Source of the DNA: an uncultured Bacteroidota bacterium
GTDB taxonomy: Bacteria; Bacteroidota; Bacteroidia; Chitinophagales; Chitinophagaceae
NCBI GenBank assembly: GCA_903906365.1
Contig: CAIVKC010000043.1
Span: 62,001-126,000, forward strand
Length of the DNA stretch: 64,000 nt
Direction: 5' to 3'
Numbering within the stretch: position 1 is the stretch's first letter; each line of letters opens with the position of its first letter. Both the position numbers and the translations under genes were made by a program. Below the pieces are notes generated by a model. It saw only the letters and a list, made by a program, of their open reading frames with translations. It was not told the origin of the DNA and ran no database searches. Positions 17,374 through 26,447 of the stretch are shown here, piece after piece.

Positions 17374-18249
17374 TTACCAGCCAGAAATTGTTTCCAGTGT
17401 CTGTATAATAAGCCTTTCTACGGCGGCCTTGCCGTCCGGGGAAAATTGTCTGGTAACCCGGTTGGCAACAATGGCGCTCAGGCTTAGACAGTGATGCCCC
17501 AGAAGTTTCCCCAGACCGTAAAGCCCGGCCGTTTCCATCTCGAAATTGGTGATTCGGTGCTGGCCAAAAGCGAACTGCGAAAGGCGGTCGGTCAGCCCGG
17601 GATTACTCAGTCCCAGCCTGAGCACCCTGCCCTGTGGGCCGTAAAAACCCGGGCAGGTTACAGTGATCCCTTGATGGTATCCTTCCACAAAGTGCTTGAT
17701 CAGCGAACCGCTGGCTCCTGAAATATAGGGATAAGAAAAGCGATGGTGGAGCTGGGTCTGTGTGACAAAGGCATGGAGTAGCTGGTTTTCCTCTTCATTT
17801 TGCTCATGACGATAGAAATTCAACAGGTTATCAATCCCAAGCCCATGGGTAGATACTACAAAACCATCCACCGGGATATCCGACTGCAGGGAACCGGAAG
17901 TCCCGATGCGGATGATGTGAAGTTGGGTCAGCTCGTCTTTGATAGACCTTGTGTTGAAATCAATATTTACAAGGGCGTCAAGTTCTGTAAGGACTATATC
18001 AATATTATCGGTTCCTATCCCTGTGGAAACCACAGAAATCCGCTTTTTTCCCAGGTAACCGGTATGGGTTACAAATTCCCGGTGGCTGGATTTACATTCC
18101 AGCCGGTCAAAATGCTTGCTGACCTCAGAAACCCTGTCCGGATCCCCTACGGTAATAACGGTATTAGCCAGTTCTCCCGGGCATAGATCCAGGTGGTAAA
18201 TTGCCCCCCGATCATTAATTATCAGCTCACTTTCAGCAATTCGTTGCAT
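17374..18249 (-). CDS. Nucleoside phosphorylase (uridine phosphorylase type)
   Basis: The 291-residue protein belongs to the PNP/UDP phosphorylase family, which splits nucleosides with phosphate into base and ribose-1-phosphate. Seen are VITVGDPDRVSEVSKHF (phosphate-binding region, about residues 32-48), STGIGTDNIDIVLTELDALV, RIGTSGSLQ (about 122-130) and the late FEMETAGLYGLGKLLGHH. The last motif is that of the uridine phosphorylase branch. Base preference cannot be settled by eye. It stands alone on the minus strand, 101 bases before dapF. Confidence 0.9.
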   Translation of the reverse strand: MQRIAESELIINDRGAIYHLDLCPGELANTVITVGDPDRVSEVSKHFDRLECKSSHREFVTHTGYLGKKRISVVSTGIGTDNIDIVLTELDALVNIDFNTRSIKDELTQLHIIRIGTSGSLQSDIPVDGFVVSTHGLGIDNLLNFYRHEQNEEENQLLHAFVTQTQLHHRFSYPYISGASGSLIKHFVEGYHQGITVTCPGFYGPQGRVLRLGLSNPGLTDRLSQFAFGQHRITNFEMETAGLYGLGKLLGHHCLSLSAIVANRVTRQFSPDGKAAVERLIIQTLETISGW

Positions 18250-18290
18250 AAAAAGTACAATTGGCTTTAGGGAAATTAACCCTAATATAC

Positions 18291-18298
18291 TACTTTTG
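18291..18298 (+). promoter_or_regulatory. -7 element before tRNA-Cys
   Basis: TACTTTTG fits TAnnTTTG and lies 12 bases before the tRNA 5' end, a proper distance for transcription starting at or just before the tRNA. The -33 element is unclear. Confidence 0.6.
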
Positions 18299-18309
18299 CT
18301 CCTCCCTAT

Positions 18310-18380
18310 GGTTCCGTGGCCGAGCGGCTAGGCAAAGCTCTGCAAAAGCTTCTACAGCGGTTCGAATCCGCTCGGGACCT
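18310..18380 (+). tRNA. trnC: tRNA-Cys (GCA)
   Basis: The acceptor stem GGTTCCG (18310-18316) pairs with CGGGACC (18373-18379) with one T-G pair; T18380 is the discriminator. The anticodon GCA is at 18342-18344 in the loop CTGCAAA. The T arm shows GGTTCGAATCC. The 3' CCA is not encoded. A hairpin terminator follows at 18394. Confidence 0.95.
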
Positions 18381-18393
18381 CAAATGTTCTTTA

Positions 18394-18425
18394 AAACCCA
18401 TTGATATTCAATGGGTTTATCTTTT
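18394..18425 (+). terminator. Terminator of tRNA-Cys
   Basis: AAACCCATTG (18394-18403) and CAATGGGTTT (18409-18418) flank an ATATT loop, followed by ATCTTTT. A perfect ten-pair stem with a U-rich tail. Confidence 0.85.
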
Positions 18426-18792
18426 AGAGCCATAGCGGGTAACTAAAAGAAAGGCACTGACTATAACATTTGGGATGTAAATTATTATCAGCGCCCTTAA
18501 GAAGTTTTCACTGGCAAATCTGCACATAAGTGTTTAGGAAACTAAATCAAAAGTTGCCAGAGACATCCAGTCGATAATAGCCTTTTCTATTCAATGGGAT
18601 CTACACAGAAAGCGGTTCTGGAAAATTATTTTCGAATTACGCAACAACTTTCGGAGCAATGGATGTAATCCCTACTTGCAACCTCAAACTAAGAATAGCC
18701 ATGGTATGGTAAATATTTAGGGTCACTTAGATTTTATAATAATTACAACCAGGTTGCGTCACTCCCCTATAGTAAGAAAAGGTGGGCTATGA
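18426..18792. other. Gene-free stretch after tRNA-Cys
   Basis: No convincing gene, RNA or repeat is seen in these 367 bases. The stretch is somewhat AT-richer than its neighbours and has stops in all frames. Confidence 0.5.
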
Positions 18793-19872
18793 TCAATGTT
18801 TTTCAGACAAGTAATGTTGTTTTAAAATATCTTCCCCGTATTCATTGCCCTTTTCGCGCCAGATTGTATGAATATGGTTTGCATTGCCTTCAAAACCGCA
18901 GTTATCAAATTCAATCAGGAAAGTTGGCCCGTTTAAAACAAAATAGTGGGGTTTGGATTCATCATAAGGCCCTATCCAGCCGAAATATACTTTTCCAATC
19001 CCCGCTTTCAGTATTTTATCATATTCTGCAGTAGCCTTTTCATACGCGAGGTTGAACACGTATTCGCGGATAATGTATTGCAAAATGGTCTGTTGCTTCA
19101 TGGTCATTTCAGAGGCCAGAAGCCCCCAGTTGTCTACCAAACGCCTGCCACTTTCCGCTCCGGTAATAATGTCTTTTGGAACATCCGTATTCATGGTGGC
19201 TTTTTTTTGCTGTGCGGGTGAAAGCAAATGGATCAGTTTAATACCCATATCTTCTTCCTGGCCAAGTATCCGCCAGCCTGCATATTCAGTAGTGGGATAT
19301 TCTGCCGGATCCGTGCCTTCAAAGAGGGGGGTAACTGAGAGTTTATCATGGATGAATGTAAAATTTACGGAAAGATGATGACCCTCAAGTTTGAATCCCC
19401 AATTTTTGTCAGTAGGAAGACCGTAGAGAGCAAAAAAGTAGTTTCTATGCGACCACAGGAGGTTTCTGACCATCTCATAGGTAGTGTCATTGATCTGTTT
19501 TTTATAATAGAGGCTGTCCCAATAAGAATTGAGCAGGTTATCCAAATGCATTATACTGGTCGCCTTAAGATATCCCTGGGAACTCAAGGAGACGGATAAT
19601 ATCCGGTGAAGCAACTTTCGTTGTTCAATGGTCATATTGCCAATGCTGATACCAGCCCTGGCCCTGAGACCAACGGGTAGGTTATTCCACTTCAGCCGTG
19701 AGGTATCCCCGAATTCCAGTAGGCCCGCTCTTTTTTGCATCGGGTCATAGGAATTCAACAGGGCAATAGCAGCTTGTTTGATTTCAGTGTGGTAACTGGT
19801 TTGTCCTTTCGATGAGGTGGAAAATAGCAATAAAGCCAGAGTTAAAAAATACAGGGATCCTTGCCTGATCAT
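18793..19872 (-). CDS. DUF3500 family secreted protein
   Basis: The 359-residue protein has a signal peptide (MIRQGSLYFLTLALLLFSTS, cleavage near residue 23) and then the DUF3500 pattern. GHHLSVNFTFIHDKLSVTPL lies near the middle, with FEGTDPAEY next to it, and the C terminus contains NHIHTIWREKGNEYGEDILK. The histidines in GHH and HIH suggest a metal or active site, but no function is established for the family. It stands alone, between tRNA-Cys and a gene-poor stretch. Confidence 0.85.
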   Translation of the reverse strand: MIRQGSLYFLTLALLLFSTSSKGQTSYHTEIKQAAIALLNSYDPMQKRAGLLEFGDTSRLKWNNLPVGLRARAGISIGNMTIEQRKLLHRILSVSLSSQGYLKATSIMHLDNLLNSYWDSLYYKKQINDTTYEMVRNLLWSHRNYFFALYGLPTDKNWGFKLEGHHLSVNFTFIHDKLSVTPLFEGTDPAEYPTTEYAGWRILGQEEDMGIKLIHLLSPAQQKKATMNTDVPKDIITGAESGRRLVDNWGLLASEMTMKQQTILQYIIREYVFNLAYEKATAEYDKILKAGIGKVYFGWIGPYDESKPHYFVLNGPTFLIEFDNCGFEGNANHIHTIWREKGNEYGEDILKQHYLSEKH

Positions 19873-20503
19873 ATGGTTGTTTTGGTTTTTGGGTTGTCAA
19901 ATGGATTAGGCTGCGGATCGTTGGATATATTCATGGAGCGTCATAAGGGGTAAGGAATAAAATGATACTGTCTGTACACCTAATTTAAGAGATATTTAAT
20001 AAAGAAGAAAAAAAATCATCCGCACTGTATGAAGCGGGTATCGCCCTGCGCAAAGTCTTTTCAACGGTTTGCGAATGCTACATTACGGCATGTAGTTTAA
20101 TAAAAAGGCATTTGTAGCAGGGGGATCCAACCGAGATTGTCAGAAAAATGAAAGGGCAGGATGAAAATCCCGCCCCTTTTTTAAACCAAAAGCTTTATGC
20201 TATATATTCAAAAATAATGTTAGGACAATTCATGAATACTAACTGAAAATAATCTTTGGGATGATTGTGGTCATGCAGGGTACCTATTATCAATGTGTGC
20301 TTCGGGTCTGACCTGGGGATATTAGCAGGACGGATCCTGATGGGATAAATCATGGGACTGTTGCTGCTCCCGGAAACGCTCTGCCAGGGATAGTGCTATG
20401 GAAGTACAATAGGTTCGTTGACCCGTTAGGCAGGTCCCGCGCTTACACAGGGAGGCCTTTTTTTTCCCAAAAGGAAAAAGGGGCGAATATTCCCTGGGTG
20501 GTT
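19873..20503. other. Gene-free stretch before the glycan island
   Basis: These 631 bases contain no convincing gene. They hold one strong hairpin (20154-20183, listed separately). They mark the border between housekeeping genes and the glycan-use island. No integrase, direct repeat or tRNA fragment that would mark an insertion was found by eye. Confidence 0.5.
20154..20183. terminator. Isolated bidirectional hairpin
   Basis: GGGCAGGAT (20154-20162) and ATCCCGCCC (20167-20175) flank GAAA, with one A-C mismatch. CTTTTTT follows on the plus strand and CTTTCATTTTT on the minus strand. It lies 320 bases past the end of the DUF2231/cytochrome gene in that gene's direction of reading and could end its transcript, or belong to an unseen small RNA. 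Confidence 0.55.
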
Positions 20504-21919
20504 TTATTTTACCGGTTTGGGCTTTAGCTCATTGACAGTATCCCATGGATTAAAAGGCATTGAATAGCCTCCTGAATCCAGGAGTGTCTTTGGGAAGGAT
20601 TTCTGCAAGGATCCCCAGTCCCCGGGGGTGGTTCCTGTTTTATACAGATAAAAAGACTGCAGGTTTCTGAGGCCACTGAGGGAACTCACACCTTTGGCTG
20701 TGACGGAGGTGCCAACCAGGTTAAGTATTCGGAGCCTGTATAGGTTTTTCAGGTTCAAGAGCCCACTATCATTAATGCGCGTATTATTCAAATGCAATAC
20801 GGTAAGGGCCTGGCATTGGCCGATGTAGACCAGGCCGCTGTCCCCAACGGGCTGTCCACCCAATTTCAGCCAGACCAGTTGCTTTTTAAGTGGCAACAGC
20901 AATTCAAGATCGCGGTCTGTAAAATGGACGGCATTGATGAAATTGGCTGACAGGTAGTGACTTCCCTGTGATACAGGAATGATTTCCACTTTTTTGGCCC
21001 GCAGTAATTCAATATCTTTTTCGGATGCTGCTGCAACTGGGGAGTCCGGAACCAGCGCAGCGGAGCCGGCCATGGCACTGTTCCCGTCTTGAAGGGCCAG
21101 CAGGTAGGAGGCGATCCGGGGAGGCTGTGGCAGTTCTTTGACCTTTCGTGAAAAGTCTGATCCCTGGGCAACCCACCATCGGAGTATAGCTATTTCACTT
21201 TCCTTCAAGGGATGTTTTTCCTTGGGAGGCATGCGATGCTCGTCATCGGAAGGGAGCAGGATCCTTTTTATCAGCTCGCTTTCCTCCGGTTTGAAGGGAT
21301 GTAATACCAAACCATCCTTCCCACCCCTGCATATCCATACAGAATCATCCAGTCTCAGTTTGCCTTTCTGGCGGTTGGGGCCATGACACCCCACGCAATT
21401 GGCCTGGATCAGAGGCTGCACCACGTCGGCATAGATTTTTGCTTCCTTTATATCCGGGATGGGTTTGCGCGTAACCAGATTGCCGGTACCGGCATTTTCC
21501 AATGGAGCGGTGAGGTAGTCCGCGCCATGCGTAAGGGAGCCGCCCAAATGTCCCGTAATGGTAATCAATAACAGCAGGCCTACGGACAGTACAGAGTATA
21601 GACGATCCCGTTGCTGGCGAATTATTTTCACGTACAGAAAAAATGCGACCAGCACCACAGCAAAACCCATCCACATATGCAGGTCTACCAGGTCTTCCTC
21701 ATAGTCACCGCTTAACGACAGCATGTACCCGCTCACCGAGGAGAGGATGGCTGAGACCAGTCCGCATAACAGAACAATCCTGATCACGCTGGGAGAAATA
21801 TTATTGGCCGGATTGCGGGAGAGCAGCTGGAGCAGCAGCCCTACCAATAGAATACCAATGGGCAGATGAACAAGAACCGGATGTAAATGGCCCACAAATT
21901 CCTGGATAGATAGAAACAA
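20504..21919 (-). CDS. DUF2231 membrane protein with cytochrome c and leucine-rich repeats
   Basis: The 471-residue protein joins three parts. Residues 1-125 hold about four membrane spans of DUF2231 type (GHLHPVLVHLPIGILLVGLL). A cytochrome c domain of the planctomycete type follows, with the heme site CVGCH (175-179) and an IKRILLPSDDEHRMPPKEKH stretch. Residues about 330-450 form leucine-rich repeats of about 24 residues (LTVLHLNNTRINDSGLLNLK). It is the last gene of the DUF1549-DUF1501 operon, 27 bases after DUF1501, and could pass electrons at the inner membrane. No quinone-binding motif can be named. The fusion is more typical of Planctomycetes than of Bacteroidota. Confidence 0.85.
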   Translation of the reverse strand: MFLSIQEFVGHLHPVLVHLPIGILLVGLLLQLLSRNPANNISPSVIRIVLLCGLVSAILSSVSGYMLSLSGDYEEDLVDLHMWMGFAVVLVAFFLYVKIIRQQRDRLYSVLSVGLLLLITITGHLGGSLTHGADYLTAPLENAGTGNLVTRKPIPDIKEAKIYADVVQPLIQANCVGCHGPNRQKGKLRLDDSVWICRGGKDGLVLHPFKPEESELIKRILLPSDDEHRMPPKEKHPLKESEIAILRWWVAQGSDFSRKVKELPQPPRIASYLLALQDGNSAMAGSAALVPDSPVAAASEKDIELLRAKKVEIIPVSQGSHYLSANFINAVHFTDRDLELLLPLKKQLVWLKLGGQPVGDSGLVYIGQCQALTVLHLNNTRINDSGLLNLKNLYRLRILNLVGTSVTAKGVSSLSGLRNLQSFYLYKTGTTPGDWGSLQKSFPKTLLDSGGYSMPFNPWDTVNELKPKPVK

Positions 21920-21946
21920 GGGAGTTTATTTAATGGGGTAATTAAA

Positions 21947-23452
21947 TTAAGCAATAATGTCATCAATAACGGTGCCTCCCACATCAGTCAGACGGAAGGG
22001 CCTTCCCTGGAATGGAAAGGTGAATTTGGTGTGATCAAACCCCAGCAGATTAAGCATGGTGGCCTGTATATCGAATGCGTTGGTTTTGCCGCTGACTGCG
22101 GCATATCCGATTTCATCGGTTTCCCCGTAGCTGCCGCCTTTCTTAATACCTCCGCCAGCCATCCAGATGGTGAATGCATCCACATGGTGGTCCCTTCCCT
22201 TGAAAGGATTTTGTTTCCCGTCGCGGTTTTCCATCATCGGCGTCCTTCCAAACTCCCCGCCCCAGACCACCAGTGTTTCATCGAGCAGTCCACGTTGTTT
22301 GAGATCCAGCAACAAGGCTGTCTTGGCCCTGTCGACCTGCTTGCATTTGGTGATCAGACCCATGTCCACCGCCGTGCTTGGGTCCGTTCCATGGCTGTCC
22401 CAGCCCCAGTCAAATAGCTGAATAAAGCGGACCCCTTTTTCCACCAGTTTTCTGGCTAACAACACGTTGTTGGCAAAGCAGGCCTTACCGGGTTTGGTAC
22501 CATACATCTCATGGATATATGCCGGCTCGTTATTGATGTCCATCACTTCGGGTACAGCCATCTGCATACGGTATGCAAGCTCGTACTGGGATATCCTGGA
22601 TAATATTTCCGGATCCTGGTATTCCTGGTATTCCACTTTATTGACTTCATTGATAGCATCAATGGAAGCTTTTCGTATATCCCTGTTCATTCCCTGCGGA
22701 TCCTTTATGAAAAGAACCGGATCGCCTTCGCTGCGGCATTGTACACCCTGGTAAACGGAAGGCAGAAAACCACTGCCCCAGACACTTTTTCCCGCATCCG
22801 GGAAATGACCTCCGGAACTCAGCACGACAAATCCGGGCAGGTTCTGGTTTTCCGTTCCCAAACCGTAGGTGACCCAGGATCCGATACTGGGCCTTCCCAG
22901 CCTGCCAGAGCCGGTATGCATCATAAGCTGGGCCGGTGCATGGTTGAACTGGTCGGTGGTAACCGCCTTTAGGAAACTAACTTCGTCTGCCACCGTGGCA
23001 AAATGGGGCAGGTAATCACTCACCCAGGCGCCACTTTGCCCCCGCTGCACAAAATTAGCCTGGGGCCCTAGCATTTTGGGCACTCCCCTGATAAAGGCAA
23101 AACGTTTACCCTTCAGGAGCGAATCCGGGCAGTCTTGTCCGTCGAGTTTTTTAAGTACGGGTTTGAAATCAAACAATTCGAGTTGGGAAGGTGCTCCTGC
23201 CATATGCATATAGATAACACTCTTTGCCTTGCCGGGAAACATGGGCAGTTTAGGCGCCAGCGGATTGGCAGGATCGAAAGCAATGCTGCCGTTATCAGCA
23301 TGGGATAAGCAACCAGGCAATAGGGATCCCAGGGCCAGGGCCCCCAGTCCCATGGCGCTCTCCTTTAAAAAATGCCGGCGGGTAAGATGGCTAAGCGTCC
23401 TTGCATTTGCCTCGTTGACCAGGCGTTGGTTATGAAGTTCCTTCTGGGTCAT
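21947..23452 (-). CDS. DUF1501 family protein, Tat-exported
   Basis: The 501-residue DUF1501 protein has a twin-arginine signal (LTRRHFLKESAMGLGALALG, RR at 25-26) and a possible lipid-anchor cysteine, C48 in SLLPGC. The body shows the alkaline-phosphatase/sulfatase-like pattern of the family: KSVIYMHMAGAPSQLELFD at the start, FDWGWDSHG near residue 350, LVVWGGEFGRTP and GRDHH near the end, which are likely metal ligands. Its reaction is unknown. DUF1501 and DUF1549/DUF1553 genes are usual neighbours in Planctomycetes; here they are 29 bases apart in a Bacteroidota genome. Confidence 0.92.
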   Translation of the reverse strand: MTQKELHNQRLVNEANARTLSHLTRRHFLKESAMGLGALALGSLLPGCLSHADNGSIAFDPANPLAPKLPMFPGKAKSVIYMHMAGAPSQLELFDFKPVLKKLDGQDCPDSLLKGKRFAFIRGVPKMLGPQANFVQRGQSGAWVSDYLPHFATVADEVSFLKAVTTDQFNHAPAQLMMHTGSGRLGRPSIGSWVTYGLGTENQNLPGFVVLSSGGHFPDAGKSVWGSGFLPSVYQGVQCRSEGDPVLFIKDPQGMNRDIRKASIDAINEVNKVEYQEYQDPEILSRISQYELAYRMQMAVPEVMDINNEPAYIHEMYGTKPGKACFANNVLLARKLVEKGVRFIQLFDWGWDSHGTDPSTAVDMGLITKCKQVDRAKTALLLDLKQRGLLDETLVVWGGEFGRTPMMENRDGKQNPFKGRDHHVDAFTIWMAGGGIKKGGSYGETDEIGYAAVSGKTNAFDIQATMLNLLGFDHTKFTFPFQGRPFRLTDVGGTVIDDIIA

Positions 23453-23481
23453 GGTATGAATTGTTTATTGGACAATGGCAT

Positions 23482-26283
23482 TTAGTTCTTGGTGACTACT
23501 TCATCCAGGTTCAACAATGCTTCCGCAACCACTACATAGGCCGCTGAAGTGGGATTATTATGCTCCCCTGGCTGGCCTACCAATTCACAGGTTGATTCCA
23601 GATCGTGTTGAAATTTGACAAAGACCTTATCGTAAAGATTACTCAGTATCTTGAGCCGTCCGGCCTCAATGGGGCGGAACATAAGCAGTTCATATCCTTT
23701 TCGTATGGCATCCTGCTTATCGCCCGGATCAGCCAGGGTCAGCATTCTAAATGCCAGTTTCCTGGATGCTTCCACATAGGCAGAGTCGTTGAGCCCTACC
23801 AGTGCCTGCAGGGGCGTATTGGTCAGTATACGCCTTGCGGTGCATACTTCCCTGGAAGCACCGTCAAATGTGATCATGGAAGGGTAGGGGGCGGTCCTTT
23901 TCCAGTAAGTATAAATCGCCCTGCGGTACTGATCCTCACCAGGGCTGGTTTTCCATACGTCGTCGTTATAAGGGGATAGCCATATTCCCTGTGGCTGCCA
24001 GGGCATCACCGGCGGTCCGTACATTTTAGAACTCATCAGGCCGCTGGCGCACAGGGCCTGGTCACGGATTTGTTCTGCCGATAAACGGTTCCTGGGACCC
24101 CTGGCATAATATTTATTGTAAGGATCTTTTTCCAGTTTTTCCTGGGTCGTTCTTGAATCCTGGCGGTAGGTGGCTGACAGGACCATATATTTCAGGCATT
24201 TTTTGAGGCTCCATTGATCATCGTTCATCAGTTTCCAGGAAAGATAGTCAATCAGTTCCCGGTGGGTGGGTGCCGCACCCTGCGTGCCCATGTCCTCGAG
24301 GGTTTCAACGAGGCCTTTGCCAAAGAGTTTTTCCCACAATCGGTTTACTATGGTCCTGGAAACCAGCGGGTTCTTTTTATCCGTAAGCCACATGGTAAGA
24401 CCCAGGCGGTTGCGTGGAGCCCCTGCCGGAAACGGATTGAGGGAATGGGGCACATCCGGCTCGACGACCTTTCCTTTCACCAGCCAGTTGCCCCTTTCAA
24501 ATACCTGCGATGGTCTGTGCATATCCGCCGGGTTTTCCATCATGACGGGTATGCCCGGCAGATTTTCCCTCAACAATTCCCAATAGGTATTTTCAGCCTG
24601 CGCATAGCCGCTTTTGGATTCGCCGGAAAGTTTCTTGCCGAAATGCAGCCAGTCAAATTGCAGTCCGTCGTCGGTGGGTTTTTTCAGTGAATTGTTTACG
24701 AAATGGAAGAACAGGTCATGTTTACCACCGATAACGGGCAGGGACTGGGGCTTGATTTCCCATCCCTTCTTGGTCTTGCCAATAGCCATTACCTGCAAAA
24801 TAGGGCCGTCGGGACTGTCCATTCGAATGGTCAATATGCCGCCGTCCACAGGCGCATTATAGCGGTAAATCAACTGGTCTTTTCCATTCAGGTCGACCTG
24901 ACTGAACCTGGCCGAACCCTGGTTGCGAAAGGTCAGATACTTGGTATCCTCCAGCGCACTGTTTACAAACTGGTCTGCCCGTATCGAATTGATGGCAGGC
25001 TGCCAGGTTTTCAGGAAACGGATTTGTTCTGTGGCGTCTTTTGGTGAAATGTTGGTGCTGATCCATTTTTCCAGGTCCATTAACCTGGCACTGTCTGATT
25101 TGCCGAATTCCCGGAGCAGGGGGTAGTCTGCATAAGTATCCTCGTCTCTGGTATCGTTGAAAAATGCCATGAAGCTGTAATATTCTTCCTGTTTGAAAGG
25201 GTCATAGGGATGACTGTGGCATTGGACGCAGGCAAAGGTGGATCCCATCAGCCCCACCCAGGTGGTATTCACGCGATCCAGGACAGCTGCTGTGCGGAAT
25301 TCTTCATTGTCGGTTCCCCCTTCATCATTGGTCATGGTGTTTCGGTGGAAACCGGTGGCGAGGAACTGGTCATCACTGTGACCGGGCAACAGATCGCCTG
25401 CAATCTGCTCGGTGAGAAACCGGTCATAGGGCTTGTCCTGGTTGAAGGCCCGGATCAGCCAGTCCCGGTAGCGCCAGATCTCCGGCCTCGTGTCATCTTT
25501 TTCATATCCCTTGCTGTCAGCATACCGGGCAATATCCAGCCACATGGAAGCCCAGTGTTCCCCGAAATGGGGGGAGGCCAGCAGCGAATCCACCAAACGC
25601 TCATAGGCGTGCTCATCTTTGCTTTGTAAATAAGCGGCTGCCAGGCCGGAGGAAGGGGGTAAACCCACCAGGTCCAGACTGACCCTCCTGAGTAAAACGG
25701 CCTTATCGGCTTCTCCCGCCGGATGAAGGTGCTCTTTTTGGAGTTTGTCCAGAATAAAGTAGTCGATATCGTTGCGGGCCCACTGGTCGCTATTGCTGCC
25801 AAACAGGCCAAAGAAATGCCTGCCGGGCCGCGGTACTTCGGTCTTTTCCACGGGAAGATAGGCCCAATGATCTCCCCAGACCGCGCCTTCTTTGATCCAC
25901 TGGCGTAAAATGGCGATGTCTGTTTTGGAAAGGGGCTCATGCTGATAGGGCATACGTTCCTCGGGGTCCTTTACGGTAAGCCTTCTGATCATTTCACTTC
26001 TGTCAGGATCTCCCGGGATGATGGCCCTTTTTCCGGACTTGGCTACAGCCAGGGCTTCGGAGCGGAAAAGCAGGCTGAAATCGGCTTTACGCCTGACCCC
26101 GCCATGACATACTATACAGTTTTTATTGAAAATGGGTTTGACCTGTGTATTGAAATCCACCTTATCCTTTGGCATGAAATAATAAATCAGTATGGCCAGC
26201 AGGATCAGCAGTCCTGTAATGACCAGGGTAAGTTTGCTTTTCATGATCCGCTCCAGGCGGCTGGGGACAATTTCTTGATCCAT
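23482..26283 (-). CDS. DUF1549/DUF1553 protein with N-terminal cytochrome c (PSCyt1-PSCyt2-PSD1)
   Basis: The 933-residue protein has a membrane anchor (about residues 17-37) and a planctomycete-type cytochrome c domain with heme site CIVCH (56-60). DUF1549 follows (from about 165, with IDYFILDKLQKEHLHPAGEA) and DUF1553 closes the protein (about 630-900, with TMWLTDKKNPLVSRTIVNRL and SGLMSSKMYGPP). M14 is another possible start. A second CVQCH (near residue 353) may bind a further heme. The family is linked by context to polysaccharide breakdown; no reaction is proven to my knowledge. It lies 164 bases after the GH109-like gene. Confidence 0.92.
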   Translation of the reverse strand: MDQEIVPSRLERIMKSKLTLVITGLLILLAILIYYFMPKDKVDFNTQVKPIFNKNCIVCHGGVRRKADFSLLFRSEALAVAKSGKRAIIPGDPDRSEMIRRLTVKDPEERMPYQHEPLSKTDIAILRQWIKEGAVWGDHWAYLPVEKTEVPRPGRHFFGLFGSNSDQWARNDIDYFILDKLQKEHLHPAGEADKAVLLRRVSLDLVGLPPSSGLAAAYLQSKDEHAYERLVDSLLASPHFGEHWASMWLDIARYADSKGYEKDDTRPEIWRYRDWLIRAFNQDKPYDRFLTEQIAGDLLPGHSDDQFLATGFHRNTMTNDEGGTDNEEFRTAAVLDRVNTTWVGLMGSTFACVQCHSHPYDPFKQEEYYSFMAFFNDTRDEDTYADYPLLREFGKSDSARLMDLEKWISTNISPKDATEQIRFLKTWQPAINSIRADQFVNSALEDTKYLTFRNQGSARFSQVDLNGKDQLIYRYNAPVDGGILTIRMDSPDGPILQVMAIGKTKKGWEIKPQSLPVIGGKHDLFFHFVNNSLKKPTDDGLQFDWLHFGKKLSGESKSGYAQAENTYWELLRENLPGIPVMMENPADMHRPSQVFERGNWLVKGKVVEPDVPHSLNPFPAGAPRNRLGLTMWLTDKKNPLVSRTIVNRLWEKLFGKGLVETLEDMGTQGAAPTHRELIDYLSWKLMNDDQWSLKKCLKYMVLSATYRQDSRTTQEKLEKDPYNKYYARGPRNRLSAEQIRDQALCASGLMSSKMYGPPVMPWQPQGIWLSPYNDDVWKTSPGEDQYRRAIYTYWKRTAPYPSMITFDGASREVCTARRILTNTPLQALVGLNDSAYVEASRKLAFRMLTLADPGDKQDAIRKGYELLMFRPIEAGRLKILSNLYDKVFVKFQHDLESTCELVGQPGEHNNPTSAAYVVVAEALLNLDEVVTKN

Positions 26284-26447
26284 ATTAATGATTATATTCT
26301 CAGATCTCCCCGAACTCAGCGCAGGATAGCCATCCCTTGCCTTGTCGGAGCGTGTAATTTACCAAATTCAATATAGAACCCTGTGTGGTCAGGCTTTGGT
26401 TTGCTGCAATAATACACTCACCAAAAAACATTTTAAAAATGCCTGTT